Assembly (NCBI RefSeq): GCF_039830135.1
Contig: NZ_CP156081.1
Span: forward strand, 310,001-374,000
Direction of reading: 5' to 3'
Length of the DNA: 64,000 nt
DNA from: Defluviimonas sp. SAOS-178_SWC
GTDB taxonomy: Bacteria > Pseudomonadota > Alphaproteobacteria > Rhodobacterales > Rhodobacteraceae
The notes under the pieces: generated by a model
Told to the model about the DNA's origin: nothing
Seen by the model: only the letters and a program-made list of their open reading frames with translations
The model's database searches: none
Part shown: positions 8,098 through 18,693 of the stretch, one piece after another
Layout: the number at the start of each line of letters is the position of its first letter
How positions within the stretch are numbered: position 1 is the stretch's first letter
Made by a program: the position numbers and the translations under genes

Positions 8098-9147
8098 ATG
8101 TCCGACCTCAACAAGATTCCCGTCACCGTCATCACCGGCTTTCTCGGGGCCGGCAAGACGACGCTGATCCGCCACCTGATGCAGAATCCGCAGGGCAAGA
8201 GGCTGGCCGTCCTGGTCAACGAATTCGGCTCTGTCGGTGTTGACGGCGACATCCTGAAAAGCTGCGCGGACGAAAACTGTCCGGTCGAGAACATCGTCGA
8301 GCTGGCCAACGGCTGCATCTGTTGCACCGTCGCCGACGACTTCATTCCGACGATCGAGGCGTTGATGGCCCTACCGCAGCGCCCCGACCATATCCTCATC
8401 GAGACCTCCGGCCTGGCCCTGCCGAAGCCGCTCCTCAAGGCTTTCGACTGGCCGGCGATCCGGTCGAGGATCACGGTGGACGGCGTCATCGCGCTGGCCG
8501 ACGCCGAGGCCGTTGCGGCCGGGCGCTTCGCCCCTGACGAGGCGGCGGTGGAGGCGCAGCGGCTCGCCGATGACAGCCTCGACCACGAGACGCCGCTTTC
8601 CGAGGTGTTCGAGGACCAGATCTCCTGTGCCGATCTCGTCCTTCTGTCCAAGGCCGATCTCGCCGGAGCGGACGGGGTCGCCGCCGCGAAGGCGCTGATC
8701 GAGGCCGAAGCGCCGCGCCAGCTGCCGATCCTGCCGATGGAGGAGGGCCGCATCGACCCGAAAGTGGTTCTCGGCCTCAACGCCGCGGCCGAGGACGATC
8801 TGCATTCCCGCCCCTCGCATCACGACGGGGCGGACGACCATGAACACGACGACTTCGACACCATCGTCATCGAGCTTCCCGAAGTGTCGGATCCCGAAGC
8901 CCTGAACGCCGCCATCGTGCGGTTGGCGCGCGAACAGAAGATCCTGCGCGTGAAAGGGTATGTTGCCGTCACCGGCAAACCGATGCGGATGCTGGTCCAG
9001 GCGGTTGGGGAGCGGATTCGCGTCCAGTACGACCGGCCCTGGGGCGACGCCCCCCGCGTGTCGCGGCTCGTCGTCATTGGCGAGCATGACGATGTCGATC
9101 CGACCGCGATCCGCACTGTCCTGCTGCCCGAAGCGCAGGAGGCTTGA
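8098..9147 (+). CDS. cobW: CobW, G3E GTPase / cobalt chaperone
   Basis: CobW is a GTP-dependent metallochaperone thought to supply Co(II) to the CobNST chelatase. The 349 aa protein has the Walker A GFLGAGKTT at residues 14-22 and the CxCC metal motif NGCICC (C73, C75, C76). The G3E region around residue 105 (HILIETSGLALPKP) and the NKAD-like LLSKADL follow. A His/Asp-rich stretch (SHHDGADDHEHDD) near residue 240 precedes the C-terminal CobW domain. It lies between the DUF1636 gene and cobN, 7 bp before the cobN start. Confidence 0.95.
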   Translation: MSDLNKIPVTVITGFLGAGKTTLIRHLMQNPQGKRLAVLVNEFGSVGVDGDILKSCADENCPVENIVELANGCICCTVADDFIPTIEALMALPQRPDHILIETSGLALPKPLLKAFDWPAIRSRITVDGVIALADAEAVAAGRFAPDEAAVEAQRLADDSLDHETPLSEVFEDQISCADLVLLSKADLAGADGVAAAKALIEAEAPRQLPILPMEEGRIDPKVVLGLNAAAEDDLHSRPSHHDGADDHEHDDFDTIVIELPEVSDPEALNAAIVRLAREQKILRVKGYVAVTGKPMRMLVQAVGERIRVQYDRPWGDAPRVSRLVVIGEHDDVDPTAIRTVLLPEAQEA

Positions 9148-9154
9148 CGCCGAG

Positions 9155-12100
9155 ATGCACGTCGTCTTCCGCGAAAGTCACGGGCTGGAGGAAACCGACA
9201 CGCCCACCGATCTCGGCCAGGACCCGGCCGAGCTGGTGGTGCTGTCGTTTTCCGATAGTGACCTTGGCGCCTTCGCGGCCGGATGGCATCGGGCGGCGGG
9301 CGGCTTGCCGACGTTGCGGCTGGCAAATCTTGTGGCGCTCCGACATCCCCTGTCGGTCGATACCTATGCCGAGCAGACGCTGACCGGCGCCAAGGGCATC
9401 CTGATCCGGCTCATCGGCGGTGAGAGCTATTGGCCCTACGGCCTCGCGCAGGTGCAGGATCTTGCCCGCCGCCACGGCATCGCGCTTGCGGTGCTGCCTG
9501 CCGACGGGCGCGAGGATGACCGGCTCGATGCGCTCTCGACGCTGCCAAAATCGACCCTGCGCCGGCTGCAAACGCTCTGCGATGCTGGCGGGGCGGTCGC
9601 CGCGCAGGCGGCATTGCAGCAGTTGGCGCTGGCGGCGGGGCTTTATGCGGGGCCGGTGGCGGGTGACAAGACGGTCCCGCCGTTCGGCTGGTATCTGCCC
9701 GGAAAAGGCGTGGTTCCGACGCCGATACCTTCCGACCGGCCTTGCGCGGTCGTGACCTTCTACCGCTCCTACCTGACCTCGGCCGACACGGATCCGGTCG
9801 ATGCGCTGATCGCCGCGTTTGAGGCGCGCGGTTTTGCCGCAATCGGCGCCTATGCGACAAGCCTCAAGGACCCTTTGGCGGCGGGATGGCTGCGGGAAGA
9901 ACTGGTACGCCTCGGTCCGGCGGCCATTGTCAATGCGACGGCGTTTTCGGCGAAAGGCTCCGACGGTGCGCCCTCGCCGCTCGATGCGCCCGGATGTCCA
10001 GTTTTTCAGGTGGCGCTTTCGACCGCAAGGAAGAAGGATTGGGCCAGCGCCGACCGTGGGCTATCCCCGGCCGATCTCGCCATGCATGTTGTCTTGCCCG
10101 AGGTCGACGGCCGTGTCTTCGCGGGCGTCGCGAGTTTCAAGCAACCGTCGAAGAGGGACCCGGAGCTTCAGTACTCCCGTTTCGCCCATCGCGCCGACCC
10201 GGACCGGATCGCGGCTGTCGCAGATCGAGTGGCGGGCTGGCACCGTTTGGCTGTGGCGAGCGCGGCGGATCGCAAGCTGGCACTGGTGCTGTCCACATAT
10301 CCGGGCAAGTCGCATCAGCTGGCCCACGCGGTCGGCCTCGACGCGCTCGCATCGGCCGAGAACATTCTTGGCTCTCTGGCGGACGATGGCCATGCGGTCG
10401 AACGCGGTAGGTTTCTTGGCGAGGCATTGACGGTCGAGACGTTGGAATGGCCGGTTTCGGCCTATGAAGACACGGTTCTGGCGCTTCCACAGACACTTCA
10501 GGATGCCCTGTCCGCCGCTTGGGGCGATCCGCAAGCGGATCCGTCGGTCCATGACGGCCATTTCCGCTTCCATGCCGTCCGACGCGGCAATGCGTTGGTT
10601 GCCTTGCAACCGGAACGGGGCGAGGTCGCGACGCGTGGGGATGATTACCACGACCTCGCCCGCACGCCTCGTCACGCCTATGTCGCGTTCTACCTCTGGC
10701 TCCGGTCGCAGGGGATTCATGCGCTCGTCCATATCGGGGCGCATGGCACGCTCGAATGGCTGCCGGGCAAGTCGGTGGCGCTTTCCGAAAAATGCTGGCC
10801 CGAGGCGCTGACCGGTGATCTTCCGGTCATCTACCCGTTCATCGTCAACGATCCCGGCGAGGCAGCGCAAGCCAAGCGCCGGATCGGCGCCGTCACCATT
10901 GGCCATCTGCCGCCGCCCCTGGCGGAGAGCGTGGTTCCCGAGGATCTGGGCCGGCTCGAACGGCTTCTGGACGAATATTCCACGGCCGACGGCCTCGATC
11001 CGACCCGCCGCGACCGGCTGATTCAGTCGATCCGCGACGAGGCGAGGGGGCGCGGCGTGGAAGACGACCTTGGCATTCCGGAGAACGCGTCGCCCGCGGA
11101 GGCGATCACCCGGATCGACCGTTTCGTCTGTGATATCAAGGAAAGCCAGTATGGCGACGGCCTGCATGTCTTCGGCACCGGTCAGTGCGGCGCTGAGGAA
11201 ACGGCCGGGCTCCTGGCGGCCCTGAACGGCAGGCGGCTGGATGGCGGGCCGTCCGGGTCGCCGTTCCGGGGGCGTTCGGACGTGCTGCCCACCGGGCGGA
11301 ACCTTTTCACGACCGATCCGCGCGCCGTTCCGTCGCGTTCCGCTCATGCGCAAGGCGTCAAGCTGGCCGAGGAGTTGTTAAGGCGCCATCTTCAGGATCA
11401 CGGCGACTGGCCCAAGTCTCTGGTCGTCGATCTCTGGGGATCCGCGACGATGCGCACAGCGGGCGAGGAGTTCGCGATGGCGTTGCACCTTGCCGGCCTT
11501 TCGCCGAAATGGGACGACGGGTCGGACCGGGTTTCGGGCTTCGACGTCGTCCCGCTCGCGCTGCTTGGTCGTCCGCGAATAGACGTGACTTTGCGCGTTT
11601 CGGGCCTGTTCAGAGACGTTTTCCCTAGTCTCGCTCAACTTTTCGAAGCTGCCGCAACGGCACTCGGAGTGCGGGAAGAGGCCCACGAAGACAATCCTTA
11701 CACCCGGCAAGGCCCAAGGGTGTTCGGCCCGAAACCGGGGCTCTATGGCCTCGCCATGGGCGAGGCGATCGAGGATTATCGGCCAGACGGCCAAAGCGCG
11801 GCTGGCGAGGCCTGGCTTGCCGGGTCCGAATGGGCCATAGACGCGAAGGGAGAGGCGCAGCAAGCCCGTGCCGAGCTTGAGGTGCAGGTCAGGGCGGCGG
11901 ACGGGTTCGTGCATGTGCAGGATCTGACGGAGACGGACCTGCTGCTCGCCTCCGACTACGCCGCGCATGAGGGCGGGTTCGCCGCGGCGGTCGCACGGCT
12001 CGGCGGGGAGGCGCCAGCGCTCTACCACCTCGACGCGACCCGGCCCGACGCGCCGCGCGCGCGGACGCTGGGTGAGGAAATCGGACGGGTCGTCAGGGCG

Positions 12101-12397
12101 CGCGCGGCCAATCCGAATTGGGCCGACGGCATGTTGCGCCACGGCTTCCGGGGCGCGGCCGAGATCGCGGCGACGCTCGACCACATGGCCGCCTTCGCCC
12201 ATCTTGCGCGCGCGGTGCCGGCACATCTCTTCGACCTCTACCACGACGCGACGCTTGGCCGGGAGGATGTCGTGGCATTCATGGAGCGCGAGAATCCCGC
12301 CGCCCTGCAGGCGATGCGCGACCGGTTCGCCGCGCTGGCCGAGGCCGGGCTTTGGGTCACGCGCCGGAACTCCATCGCGGCGGGGGCGAGGCAATGA
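9155..12397 (+). CDS. cobN: Aerobic cobaltochelatase large subunit CobN
   Basis: CobN binds hydrogenobyrinic acid a,c-diamide and cobalt; with CobS and CobT (not in this window) it inserts cobalt using ATP. The frame is open upstream into cobW, but the ATG at 9155 starts [15 protein letters not shown]. The 1080 aa product has the family hallmarks [35 protein letters not shown] and [20 protein letters not shown]. It is somewhat shorter than the ~1270 aa P. denitrificans protein (length from memory). Its stop overlaps the cobG start. Confidence 0.95.
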   Translation: MHVVFRESHGLEETDTPTDLGQDPAELVVLSFSDSDLGAFAAGWHRAAGGLPTLRLANLVALRHPLSVDTYAEQTLTGAKGILIRLIGGESYWPYGLAQVQDLARRHGIALAVLPADGREDDRLDALSTLPKSTLRRLQTLCDAGGAVAAQAALQQLALAAGLYAGPVAGDKTVPPFGWYLPGKGVVPTPIPSDRPCAVVTFYRSYLTSADTDPVDALIAAFEARGFAAIGAYATSLKDPLAAGWLREELVRLGPAAIVNATAFSAKGSDGAPSPLDAPGCPVFQVALSTARKKDWASADRGLSPADLAMHVVLPEVDGRVFAGVASFKQPSKRDPELQYSRFAHRADPDRIAAVADRVAGWHRLAVASAADRKLALVLSTYPGKSHQLAHAVGLDALASAENILGSLADDGHAVERGRFLGEALTVETLEWPVSAYEDTVLALPQTLQDALSAAWGDPQADPSVHDGHFRFHAVRRGNALVALQPERGEVATRGDDYHDLARTPRHAYVAFYLWLRSQGIHALVHIGAHGTLEWLPGKSVALSEKCWPEALTGDLPVIYPFIVNDPGEAAQAKRRIGAVTIGHLPPPLAESVVPEDLGRLERLLDEYSTADGLDPTRRDRLIQSIRDEARGRGVEDDLGIPENASPAEAITRIDRFVCDIKESQYGDGLHVFGTGQCGAEETAGLLAALNGRRLDGGPSGSPFRGRSDVLPTGRNLFTTDPRAVPSRSAHAQGVKLAEELLRRHLQDHGDWPKSLVVDLWGSATMRTAGEEFAMALHLAGLSPKWDDGSDRVSGFDVVPLALLGRPRIDVTLRVSGLFRDVFPSLAQLFEAAATALGVREEAHEDNPYTRQGPRVFGPKPGLYGLAMGEAIEDYRPDGQSAAGEAWLAGSEWAIDAKGEAQQARAELEVQVRAADGFVHVQDLTETDLLLASDYAAHEGGFAAAVARLGGEAPALYHLDATRPDAPRARTLGEEIGRVVRARAANPNWADGMLRHGFRGAAEIAATLDHMAAFAHLARAVPAHLFDLYHDATLGREDVVAFMERENPAALQAMRDRFAALAEAGLWVTRRNSIAAGARQ

Positions 12398-13566
12398 GCG
12401 CGCCGGTCATCCAGGGCTGGTGCCCCGGCGCGCTGCGCCCGATGATGTCGGGCGACGGGCTTGTCGTGCGCATCCGCCCGCGCGGAGGACGTCTGACACC
12501 GGAGCAGGCGGCGGGAATCGCCGAACTGTCCGGGCACCACGGCAACGGCCTCATCGACCTGTCGTCGCGGGCGAACGTGCAACTGCGCGGCGTGACGGAG
12601 CACGGACATGGCCCGCTGATCGATGGGCTCCTGGCGCTCGGGTTGATCGACGAATCGACAGAGGCGGAGAGCCGCAGGAACATCGTCGTCACACCGTTCT
12701 GGAGAGACGGCGACGGCGTGCAGACGGTCGTGCGGTCGCTTGCCGCGGCGCTGACTGCGCCGGAGGCGCCGGAGACGCCGGGCAAGTTCGGCTATGCGGT
12801 CGATTGTGGTGCCGCGCCGGTGTTGTCCGGGGTGTCCGCCGATATCCGTATCGAGCGGGTCGCGGATGGAAGCCTGCTGGTGCGGCCGGATGGCGCCACC
12901 ACGGGCGCGCGGGCAAACGTCGAGACGGTCGTGGACCGGGCGCAGGAACTCGCGCGCTGGTTCCTCGACACCGGCGGCGCGCCGGACGGGCGCGGCAGGA
13001 TGGCGGCGCATCTGGCGCGCGGCGCGGTCTTGCCCACGGCGTTCACCGAAACGCCTGCCGCCCGGCCTCGTGCCTCGGCCGATCCGCTTCCCGGCCGACT
13101 GTCCCAAGGGCTGATGGTCGCGTTCGAATTCGGCCAGATGCGGGCCGAAACACTCTCTGTTCTGGCCCAGATCGGTCCGCTTCGGGTGACACCATGGCGG
13201 ATGCTTCTGATCGAAGGCGCCGGTGTGGTGCCGGCGATCCCCGGTCTGATTGCCGATCCCGAAGATCCGCTCCTGCGGGTTGTCGCCTGCACCGGCGCAC
13301 CGGGCTGCCCGCAAGCCCTGATCGGCACGCGGCCGCTGGCGCGGCGCTTGGCCGGCTTCCTCGCCCCTGGCGATCGGCTGCACGTCTCGGGTTGCGCCAA
13401 GGGCTGCGCCCATCCCGGCGCGGCGCCGCTGACGCTGGTGGGGCGGCCGGACGGCGCCGTCGACCTTGTCCGGAACGGCACTGCCGCCGACAAGCCCAGC
13501 CATACCGGGCTTGATCCCGAAACGCTCACCTTTGACACCCTGACCGAGACCGCTCATGCCTCATAG
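12394..13566 (+). CDS. cobG: Precorrin-3B synthase CobG (Fe-S monooxygenase)
   Basis: CobG hydroxylates precorrin-3A with O2, preparing ring contraction. The 390 aa protein starts [17 protein letters not shown] and has the sulfite/nitrite-reductase-like fold: [12 protein letters not shown] near residue 50 and C-terminal cysteines in [11 protein letters not shown] and [11 protein letters not shown] that would bind 4Fe-4S. It shares 4 bases with cobN and 11 with cobH. R. capsulatus is known to use the unrelated CobZ for this step; this genome keeps CobG. Confidence 0.93.
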   Translation: MSAPVIQGWCPGALRPMMSGDGLVVRIRPRGGRLTPEQAAGIAELSGHHGNGLIDLSSRANVQLRGVTEHGHGPLIDGLLALGLIDESTEAESRRNIVVTPFWRDGDGVQTVVRSLAAALTAPEAPETPGKFGYAVDCGAAPVLSGVSADIRIERVADGSLLVRPDGATTGARANVETVVDRAQELARWFLDTGGAPDGRGRMAAHLARGAVLPTAFTETPAARPRASADPLPGRLSQGLMVAFEFGQMRAETLSVLAQIGPLRVTPWRMLLIEGAGVVPAIPGLIADPEDPLLRVVACTGAPGCPQALIGTRPLARRLAGFLAPGDRLHVSGCAKGCAHPGAAPLTLVGRPDGAVDLVRNGTAADKPSHTGLDPETLTFDTLTETAHAS

Positions 13567-14185
13567 TTACCAGACCGATGGCGCCGCCATTTACCGCGAG
13601 AGTTTCGCCACGATCCGAGCGGAGGCCGACCTCGGCGGTTTCACGCCGGAGGAGGAAGTGGTCGTCGTTCGGATGATTCATGCCGCCGGCATGGTGGGTC
13701 TCGAACGCCACGTGCGCTTTTCGCCCGGCATGGCGATCGCGGCCCGGACCGCGCTCGAAGCCGGGGCGCCGATCCTTTGTGACGCGCGGATGGTCAGCGA
13801 GGGGATTACCCGTCCGCGCCTTCCGACGGACAATGAGGTGATCTGCACCCTCCAAGATCCGCGTGTGCCGGACATGGCGAAGGAGATGGGTAACACCCGC
13901 TCCGCCGCCGCACTGGAACTCTGGCGCCCGCATCTGAAGGGCGCCGTGGTCGCGATCGGCAACGCTCCGACCGCGCTCTTCCACCTTCTGAACATGCTGG
14001 AAGACCCCGATTGCCCGCGCCCGGCCGCGATTATCGGCTGCCCGGTGGGATTCGTCGGCGCGGCCGAATCGAAGGACGCGCTGATGGCCGATCTGCCAGT
14101 GCCGTCGTTGATCGTGAACGGGCGGCTTGGCGGTTCGGCCATTACCGTCGCGGCGGTCAACGCGCTCGCCAGCCGGAAGGAGTGA
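13556..14185 (+). CDS. cobH: Precorrin-8X methylmutase
   Basis: CobH moves the C-11 methyl to C-12, converting precorrin-8X to hydrogenobyrinic acid. The 209 aa protein has the catalytic His in [13 protein letters not shown] (about residue 43), [15 protein letters not shown] and [12 protein letters not shown]. It overlaps the end of cobG by 11 bases, and its stop is 2 bp before the cobI start. Length is standard. Confidence 0.95.
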   Translation: MPHSYQTDGAAIYRESFATIRAEADLGGFTPEEEVVVVRMIHAAGMVGLERHVRFSPGMAIAARTALEAGAPILCDARMVSEGITRPRLPTDNEVICTLQDPRVPDMAKEMGNTRSAAALELWRPHLKGAVVAIGNAPTALFHLLNMLEDPDCPRPAAIIGCPVGFVGAAESKDALMADLPVPSLIVNGRLGGSAITVAAVNALASRKE

Positions 14186-14187
14186 CG

Positions 14188-14904
14188 ATGGGCAAGGTCA
14201 TCTGTGTCGGCCTCGGCCCCGGCGATCCCGAACTCATGAGCGTCCGCGCCGACCGGCTGGTTCGGTCCGCCGCCCATGTCGCCTATTTCCGCAAAGCCGG
14301 GCGTGCCGGTCAGGCGCGACAGATCGTGAACGGGATGATCGGTGCCGGCGTCAAGGAATATCCGATGGAATACCCGGTCACGACCGAGATCCATTTCTCC
14401 GATCCCGAATACAACCGGTTACTTGCGGAATTCTACGAGGATTGGGCCAAGAAACTGGCCAGTCTGGCCGCAACAGAGACTGTCGTCGTCCTCTGCGAGG
14501 GTGACCCGTTCTTCTACGGCTCGTTCATGCACCTGCATTCGCGCCTGCAAGGCCGGGCCGAGGTTGAGGTCGTCCCCGGGATCACCGGCATGTCCGGATG
14601 CTGGACCGCGACGGGAGTGCCGATCACCTGGGGCGACGATGTGCTGACCGTCCTGATGGCGACGTTGCCCGAGGACGAGCTCGCCGCCCGCGCCCGCGAG
14701 GCCGATGCGCTCGTCGTGATGAAGATCGGTCGCAACCTTCCGAAGCTGCGTCGGGCTCTGGCGACGGCCGGCCGGCTCGGGGCGGCATGGATTGTGGAAC
14801 GGGGCACGATGGAGGGCCAGCGCGTGCAGCGACTGTCCGAGGCTGACGAGGTCACACCCTATTTCTCCATCGTCGTCGTCCACGGCCAGGGTCGGCGGCC
14901 ATGA
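14188..14904 (+). CDS. cobI: Precorrin-2 C20-methyltransferase
   Basis: This SAM-dependent enzyme is the first methylation committed to corrins. The 238 aa tetrapyrrole-methylase protein has the N-terminal GLGPGDPELMSVRA, CEGDPFFYGSFMHLHSRL, the hinge EVVPGITGMSG and LVVMKIGRNLPKLRRAL. The ATG at 14188 has a Shine-Dalgarno (AAGGAG) at the end of cobH. The stop overlaps cobJ by 4 bases. Confidence 0.95.
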   Translation: MGKVICVGLGPGDPELMSVRADRLVRSAAHVAYFRKAGRAGQARQIVNGMIGAGVKEYPMEYPVTTEIHFSDPEYNRLLAEFYEDWAKKLASLAATETVVVLCEGDPFFYGSFMHLHSRLQGRAEVEVVPGITGMSGCWTATGVPITWGDDVLTVLMATLPEDELAARAREADALVVMKIGRNLPKLRRALATAGRLGAAWIVERGTMEGQRVQRLSEADEVTPYFSIVVVHGQGRRP

Positions 14905-15635
14905 CCGGCTGGATCGCGGTTGCCGGCCTTGGGCCGGGAAACGAGGCGCTGGTGACGGAAGAGGTCCGCGAGGCACTGGCCGAGGCGACCGATGTGGTCG
15001 GCTACATTCCCTACGTGGCCCGCGTCGCGCCCCGTCCCGGACTGAACCTGTACCCCTCCGACAACCGCGTGGAACTTGACCGTGCTGGCCATGCCCTCGA
15101 CATGGCGGCGGATGGAAAGCGCGTCGTCGTCGTTTCGTCCGGCGATCCCGGCGTCTTCGCGATGGCCTCGGCGCTCTTCGAGGCGCTGGAGGCGCGGCCC
15201 GACCCGGGCGGATTCGACATCCGAATTCTCCCCGGCATCACCGCGATGCTCGCCGCCGCCGCCCGGCTCGGCGCGCCGCTCGGGCATGATTTCTGCGCGA
15301 TCAATCTTTCGGACAACCTCAAGCCGTGGGATCTGATTGAGCGCCGCCTTCGGCTCGCCGCTCAGGCGGGGTTCGCGATGGCTTTCTACAACCCGCGCTC
15401 GAAAAGCCGGCCGCACCAGTTCGCCCGCGCGCTCGACATCCTGCGTGCGGAATGCGGGCCGGATCGGCTCATTTCCTTCGCGCGGGCGGTGACGACCCCG
15501 GCAGAGCGGCTGATGACCGTGACCTTGGCCGAAGCGACGTCCGAGATGGCCGACATGCGCACCGTCGTGATCCTCGGTAATGCCGATACCCGTCGGGTCG
15601 GGCGCTTCGTCTACACGCCGAGGTCGGCCGGATGA
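14901..15635 (+). CDS. cobJ: Precorrin-3B C17-methyltransferase
   Basis: CobJ methylates C17 and performs ring contraction of precorrin-3B to precorrin-4. The 244 aa protein shows GLGPGNEALVTEEV, VGYIPYVARVAP, SSGDPGVFAMASALFEAL, ILPGITAMLAAAARLGAPLG and FYNPRSKSRPHQ, all CobJ-type. Its 3' end overlaps the end of antisense cobK by 25 bp. The plus-strand cob series resumes at cobL after the cobK interval. Confidence 0.95.
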   Translation: MTGWIAVAGLGPGNEALVTEEVREALAEATDVVGYIPYVARVAPRPGLNLYPSDNRVELDRAGHALDMAADGKRVVVVSSGDPGVFAMASALFEALEARPDPGGFDIRILPGITAMLAAAARLGAPLGHDFCAINLSDNLKPWDLIERRLRLAAQAGFAMAFYNPRSKSRPHQFARALDILRAECGPDRLISFARAVTTPAERLMTVTLAEATSEMADMRTVVILGNADTRRVGRFVYTPRSAG

Positions 15636-16360
15636 CCGAGGAACGCCATCACGTCCGCAACCTCCCGCGCGATCCTGCGCGGCGGCAGGACGGGCCGGTC
15701 GATCATGATCACCGGAATCCGCAAAGCCCGGGCGGCGTCGAGCTTGGCCCGCGCACCGTCACCGCCGGAATTCTTGGTGACGATCAGGTTGACGCGGCGG
15801 GTCTTCAGAAGCTTCAGATCGCCGGCTTCGGTGAACGGACCACGAGCGACGACAATTTCGGCGTCGGGCAGCGGCAACCGTCCTTCCGGCGGATCGACCA
15901 GGCGCAACAGGTACTGGTGCCAGGGCTTGGCCGCGAAGGCAGAGATAGTCTGGCGGCCGATGGCGAGGAAGACGCGGCAGGGTTCTTCCGGCAGCGCATC
16001 GACGGCCGCCTCTATATCGGCGACATGGGTCCAGTCGTCACCTTCGCCGGCTTCCCACGCCGCGCGTTCGTAGCCGCAAAGCGGCAGGCCCGTCGCGGCG
16101 GCGGCGGCGATGGCATTCCGGCTCATCCCGGCCGCGAAGGGATGGGTCGCGTCGACCATATGGGTGATGCGCTCTGCCACCAGCCAAGCCGAAAGCCCCT
16201 CTACGCCGCCGAACCCGCCCACCCGCGTCGGCAAGGGCTGCGCGACCGGCGCGCCAGTGCGGCCGGCATAGGAATAGACCGCGTCGATCCCTTGCGCCGC
16301 GAACCGCCGCGCGATCACACTGGCTTCGGCCGTTCCGCCCAGAAGAAGGACGCGCGTCAT
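15611..16360 (-). CDS. cobK: Precorrin-6A reductase, antisense inside the cob operon
   Basis: CobK reduces precorrin-6A to dihydro-precorrin-6 with NADPH. From the ATG at 16360 the protein is 249 aa and starts MTRVLLLGGTAEASVIARR, a Rossmann motif. DATHPFAAGMSRNA, FLAIGRQTI and VTKNSGGDGARAK follow. An in-frame start 21 bases upstream lies inside cobL and is less likely. The gene runs against the operon: its ATG shares the CATG tetramer with the cobL ATG, and its end overlaps cobJ. Its promoter must lie within cobL coding sequence. Confidence 0.93.
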   Translation of the reverse strand: MTRVLLLGGTAEASVIARRFAAQGIDAVYSYAGRTGAPVAQPLPTRVGGFGGVEGLSAWLVAERITHMVDATHPFAAGMSRNAIAAAAATGLPLCGYERAAWEAGEGDDWTHVADIEAAVDALPEEPCRVFLAIGRQTISAFAAKPWHQYLLRLVDPPEGRLPLPDAEIVVARGPFTEAGDLKLLKTRRVNLIVTKNSGGDGARAKLDAARALRIPVIMIDRPVLPPRRIAREVADVMAFLGHPADLGV

Positions 16361-17540
16361 GTCTGATCCCTGGCTTACCATCGTCGGTATCGGGGAAGAT
16401 GGTCACGCCGGGCTTCCGGATTCAAGCCGCGAGGCGCTTGTCCAAGCCGAAATCATTTTCGGGGGGCCAAGGCACCTCGAACTTGCGGGGGCGGGCGACC
16501 GGGGGCGGCCCTGGCCGGTACCGTTCGATATCGACCCTGTTCTTGCGGAAAGGGGACGAAAAGTCGTCGTTCTGGCCTCCGGCGATCCCTTCTGGTTCGG
16601 CGCCGGAACGAGCATCGCGGCCCATGTGCCGCGCGGGGAGTTCCGGACCATCCCGGCGCCTTCCGTGTTTTCTCTCGTCGCCGCGCATCTCGGCTGGCCG
16701 ATCCAGCGCTGCATCTGTCTCGGCCTCCACGCGGCTCCGTTCGCGCGGATGGTCGCCTACTTGCACCCCGGCGCCGCGATCATCGCGACGGTCCGGGACG
16801 GTAGCGCGCCTGCCGCGCTTGCGGCCTGGCTGGTCGCGCGGGGCTTCGGCACCACGCGCATCCATGTGCTGGAGCGCATGGGTGGCCCCCGGCAGCGCGT
16901 CCGCACCTGCCGCGCCGATGCATTCGATCTGACCGATATCGGCGCCCCGGTTGCAGTGGCACTGGAGGTTGCCGGTGCGCCAGGCCTCATGCGTGGATTT
17001 GGTCTGGCCGACGCGCTGTTCGCGAGCGATGGCCAGATCACCAAACGTCCGGTGCGCGCGATCACCCTCTCCACCCTCGCGCCGCGCCCCGGTGAACTCC
17101 TCTGGGATATCGGGGCGGGCTCGGGGTCGATCTCGGTCGAATGGTGCCTTGCCGGCGGGCGGGCGATTGCCGTCGAGACCCGGGAAGACCGCGTGGCGAA
17201 CATTGTCGAGAACGCCGCGCGCTTCGGCGTCGACGATCGTTTGCGCGTTGTCACGGGCCGTGCGCCAGAGGCGTTCAAGGGCCTTGACGCGCCGGATGCG
17301 GTCTTCATTGGCGGGGGGGCAAGCCACGAGTTGATTGCGGACCTGTGGTCCGTTCTGTCGCCGTGCGCTCGGGTGGTCGTGAACGGTGTCACGCTTGAGA
17401 CGGAAGCCCTTCTCGCGGCCGAGCATGCGGCGCGTGGCGGGGCCTTGATGCGGATCGACCTGGCCGAGGCGGCGCCGCTTGGCCGGATGCGCGGCTGGGT
17501 TGCGGCGCGGCCTGTGGTGCAGTGGAGCGTCGTCCGATGA
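16359..17540 (+). CDS. cobL: Precorrin-6Y C5,15-methyltransferase (decarboxylating)
   Basis: CobL methylates C5 and C15 and decarboxylates the C12 acetate. The 393 aa protein is a fusion. The N-terminal tetrapyrrole methylase (residues 1-~200) begins IVGIGEDGHAGL and has VLASGDPFWFGAG. The C-terminal CbiT-like SAM domain has LLWDIGAGSGSISVEWCLA and PDAVFIGGGAS. The start codon overlaps the divergent cobK start in CATG, so its ribosome-binding site lies in cobK antisense sequence. The stop overlaps cobE (ATGA). Confidence 0.95.
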   Translation: MSDPWLTIVGIGEDGHAGLPDSSREALVQAEIIFGGPRHLELAGAGDRGRPWPVPFDIDPVLAERGRKVVVLASGDPFWFGAGTSIAAHVPRGEFRTIPAPSVFSLVAAHLGWPIQRCICLGLHAAPFARMVAYLHPGAAIIATVRDGSAPAALAAWLVARGFGTTRIHVLERMGGPRQRVRTCRADAFDLTDIGAPVAVALEVAGAPGLMRGFGLADALFASDGQITKRPVRAITLSTLAPRPGELLWDIGAGSGSISVEWCLAGGRAIAVETREDRVANIVENAARFGVDDRLRVVTGRAPEAFKGLDAPDAVFIGGGASHELIADLWSVLSPCARVVVNGVTLETEALLAAEHAARGGALMRIDLAEAAPLGRMRGWVAARPVVQWSVVR

Positions 17541-17911
17541 TCCGCGTCCTGGGAATAGGCTGCCGGGGCGGGGCGACGGAGGCGGCGCTGCGTGATGCTG
17601 CCGAGAAGGCGCTGTCACGCGCGCCCGGAGCGGTGGATCGGCTTGCAACCCTGAAGGAAAGGGCCGAAACGGCGGCTGTTCTGGGCTTTTCGGCTTCCGA
17701 GGGACTCGAGGTTGTCGCGCTGGACGAGGCGGCGCTGAGAGGGTGCCCGACCACGACCCGTTCGGCCCGGATCAAGGCGCGGTTCGGCACCGGAAGCGTG
17801 GCGGAGGCGGCCGCCCTCGTTGCCGCTGGACCGGGCGCGCGGCTCTGCTGCGCGCGGCAGATTTCAACCGATGGCACGGTGACCGCCGCCATCGCGGAAG
17901 GAGACGGATGA
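17537..17911 (+). CDS. cobE: CobE (CbiG C-terminal-like) cobalamin protein
   Basis: This 124 aa protein is homologous to the C-terminal part of CbiG and is found in aerobic corrin clusters; its exact role is not settled. It begins [18 protein letters not shown] and contains [19 protein letters not shown] and [14 protein letters not shown], typical of CobE/CbiG-C. A GTG 15 bases upstream is in frame, but the ATG at 17537 overlaps the cobL stop and is preferred. It overlaps cobM by 4 bases. Confidence 0.85.
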   Translation: MIRVLGIGCRGGATEAALRDAAEKALSRAPGAVDRLATLKERAETAAVLGFSASEGLEVVALDEAALRGCPTTTRSARIKARFGTGSVAEAAALVAAGPGARLCCARQISTDGTVTAAIAEGDG

Positions 17912-18693
17912 TGACGGTGCATTTCATTGGGGCCGGTCCCGGAGCGGCGGACCTGCTGACCCTGCGCGGCCGCGATCTGATCGCGGCGTCGCCGGTTTGC
18001 CTCTATGCCGGATCGCTGGTGCCAGAGGCCGTGTTGGCGCATTGCCCGAAGGGTGCGAAGATCGTCAACACGGCGCCGATGGCGCTGGACGACATCATCG
18101 CCGAGATCGCCGCCGCCCATGCGGCAGGCCACGACGTGGCGCGCCTGCATTCCGGCGATCTTTCGGTCTGGTCGGCGATGGGCGAGCAGCTCCGGCGCCT
18201 GCGCGCGCTCGGTATCCCCTATGACGTGACGCCGGGCGTTCCGTCCTTTGCCGCCGGCGCGGCTGCGCTTGGGGCCGAGCTGACGCTGCCCGGTGTTGTG
18301 CAGTCGGTCGTCCTTACCCGCACCTCCGGCCGGGCGACCTCGATGCCGCCGGGCGAAACGCTGGAGAACTTCGCCCGCACCGGCGCGGTTCTGGCGATCC
18401 ATCTCTCGATCCATGTACTCGACCGGGTCGTCGCGGAGCTGACGCCGCATTACGGCGCCGACTGCCCCGTCGCGGTGATCTGGCGGGCGAGCTGGCCCGA
18501 TCAGCGCATCGTTCGCGCTACGCTCGCGACGCTGGAAACCGCAGTCGGGGCGGAGATGGAGCGGACCGCGCTGATCTTCGTCGGCCATTCGCTCGGGGCC
18601 GAGGAATTCGACGAAAGCAGGCTCTATGCCGGTGATTACGACCGGCGCTACCGGCCGGTCGGCACCAGCCCACGCTTTCCGGAGACATCATGA
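17908..18693 (+). CDS. cobM: Precorrin-4 C11-methyltransferase
   Basis: CobM methylates C11 of precorrin-4. The ATG at 17908 overlaps the cobE stop; a second ATG follows immediately. The 261 aa protein shows [55 protein letters not shown] and [13 protein letters not shown], all diagnostic for CobM/CbiF. It overlaps cobB by 4 bases. Confidence 0.95.
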   Translation: MMTVHFIGAGPGAADLLTLRGRDLIAASPVCLYAGSLVPEAVLAHCPKGAKIVNTAPMALDDIIAEIAAAHAAGHDVARLHSGDLSVWSAMGEQLRRLRALGIPYDVTPGVPSFAAGAAALGAELTLPGVVQSVVLTRTSGRATSMPPGETLENFARTGAVLAIHLSIHVLDRVVAELTPHYGADCPVAVIWRASWPDQRIVRATLATLETAVGAEMERTALIFVGHSLGAEEFDESRLYAGDYDRRYRPVGTSPRFPETS

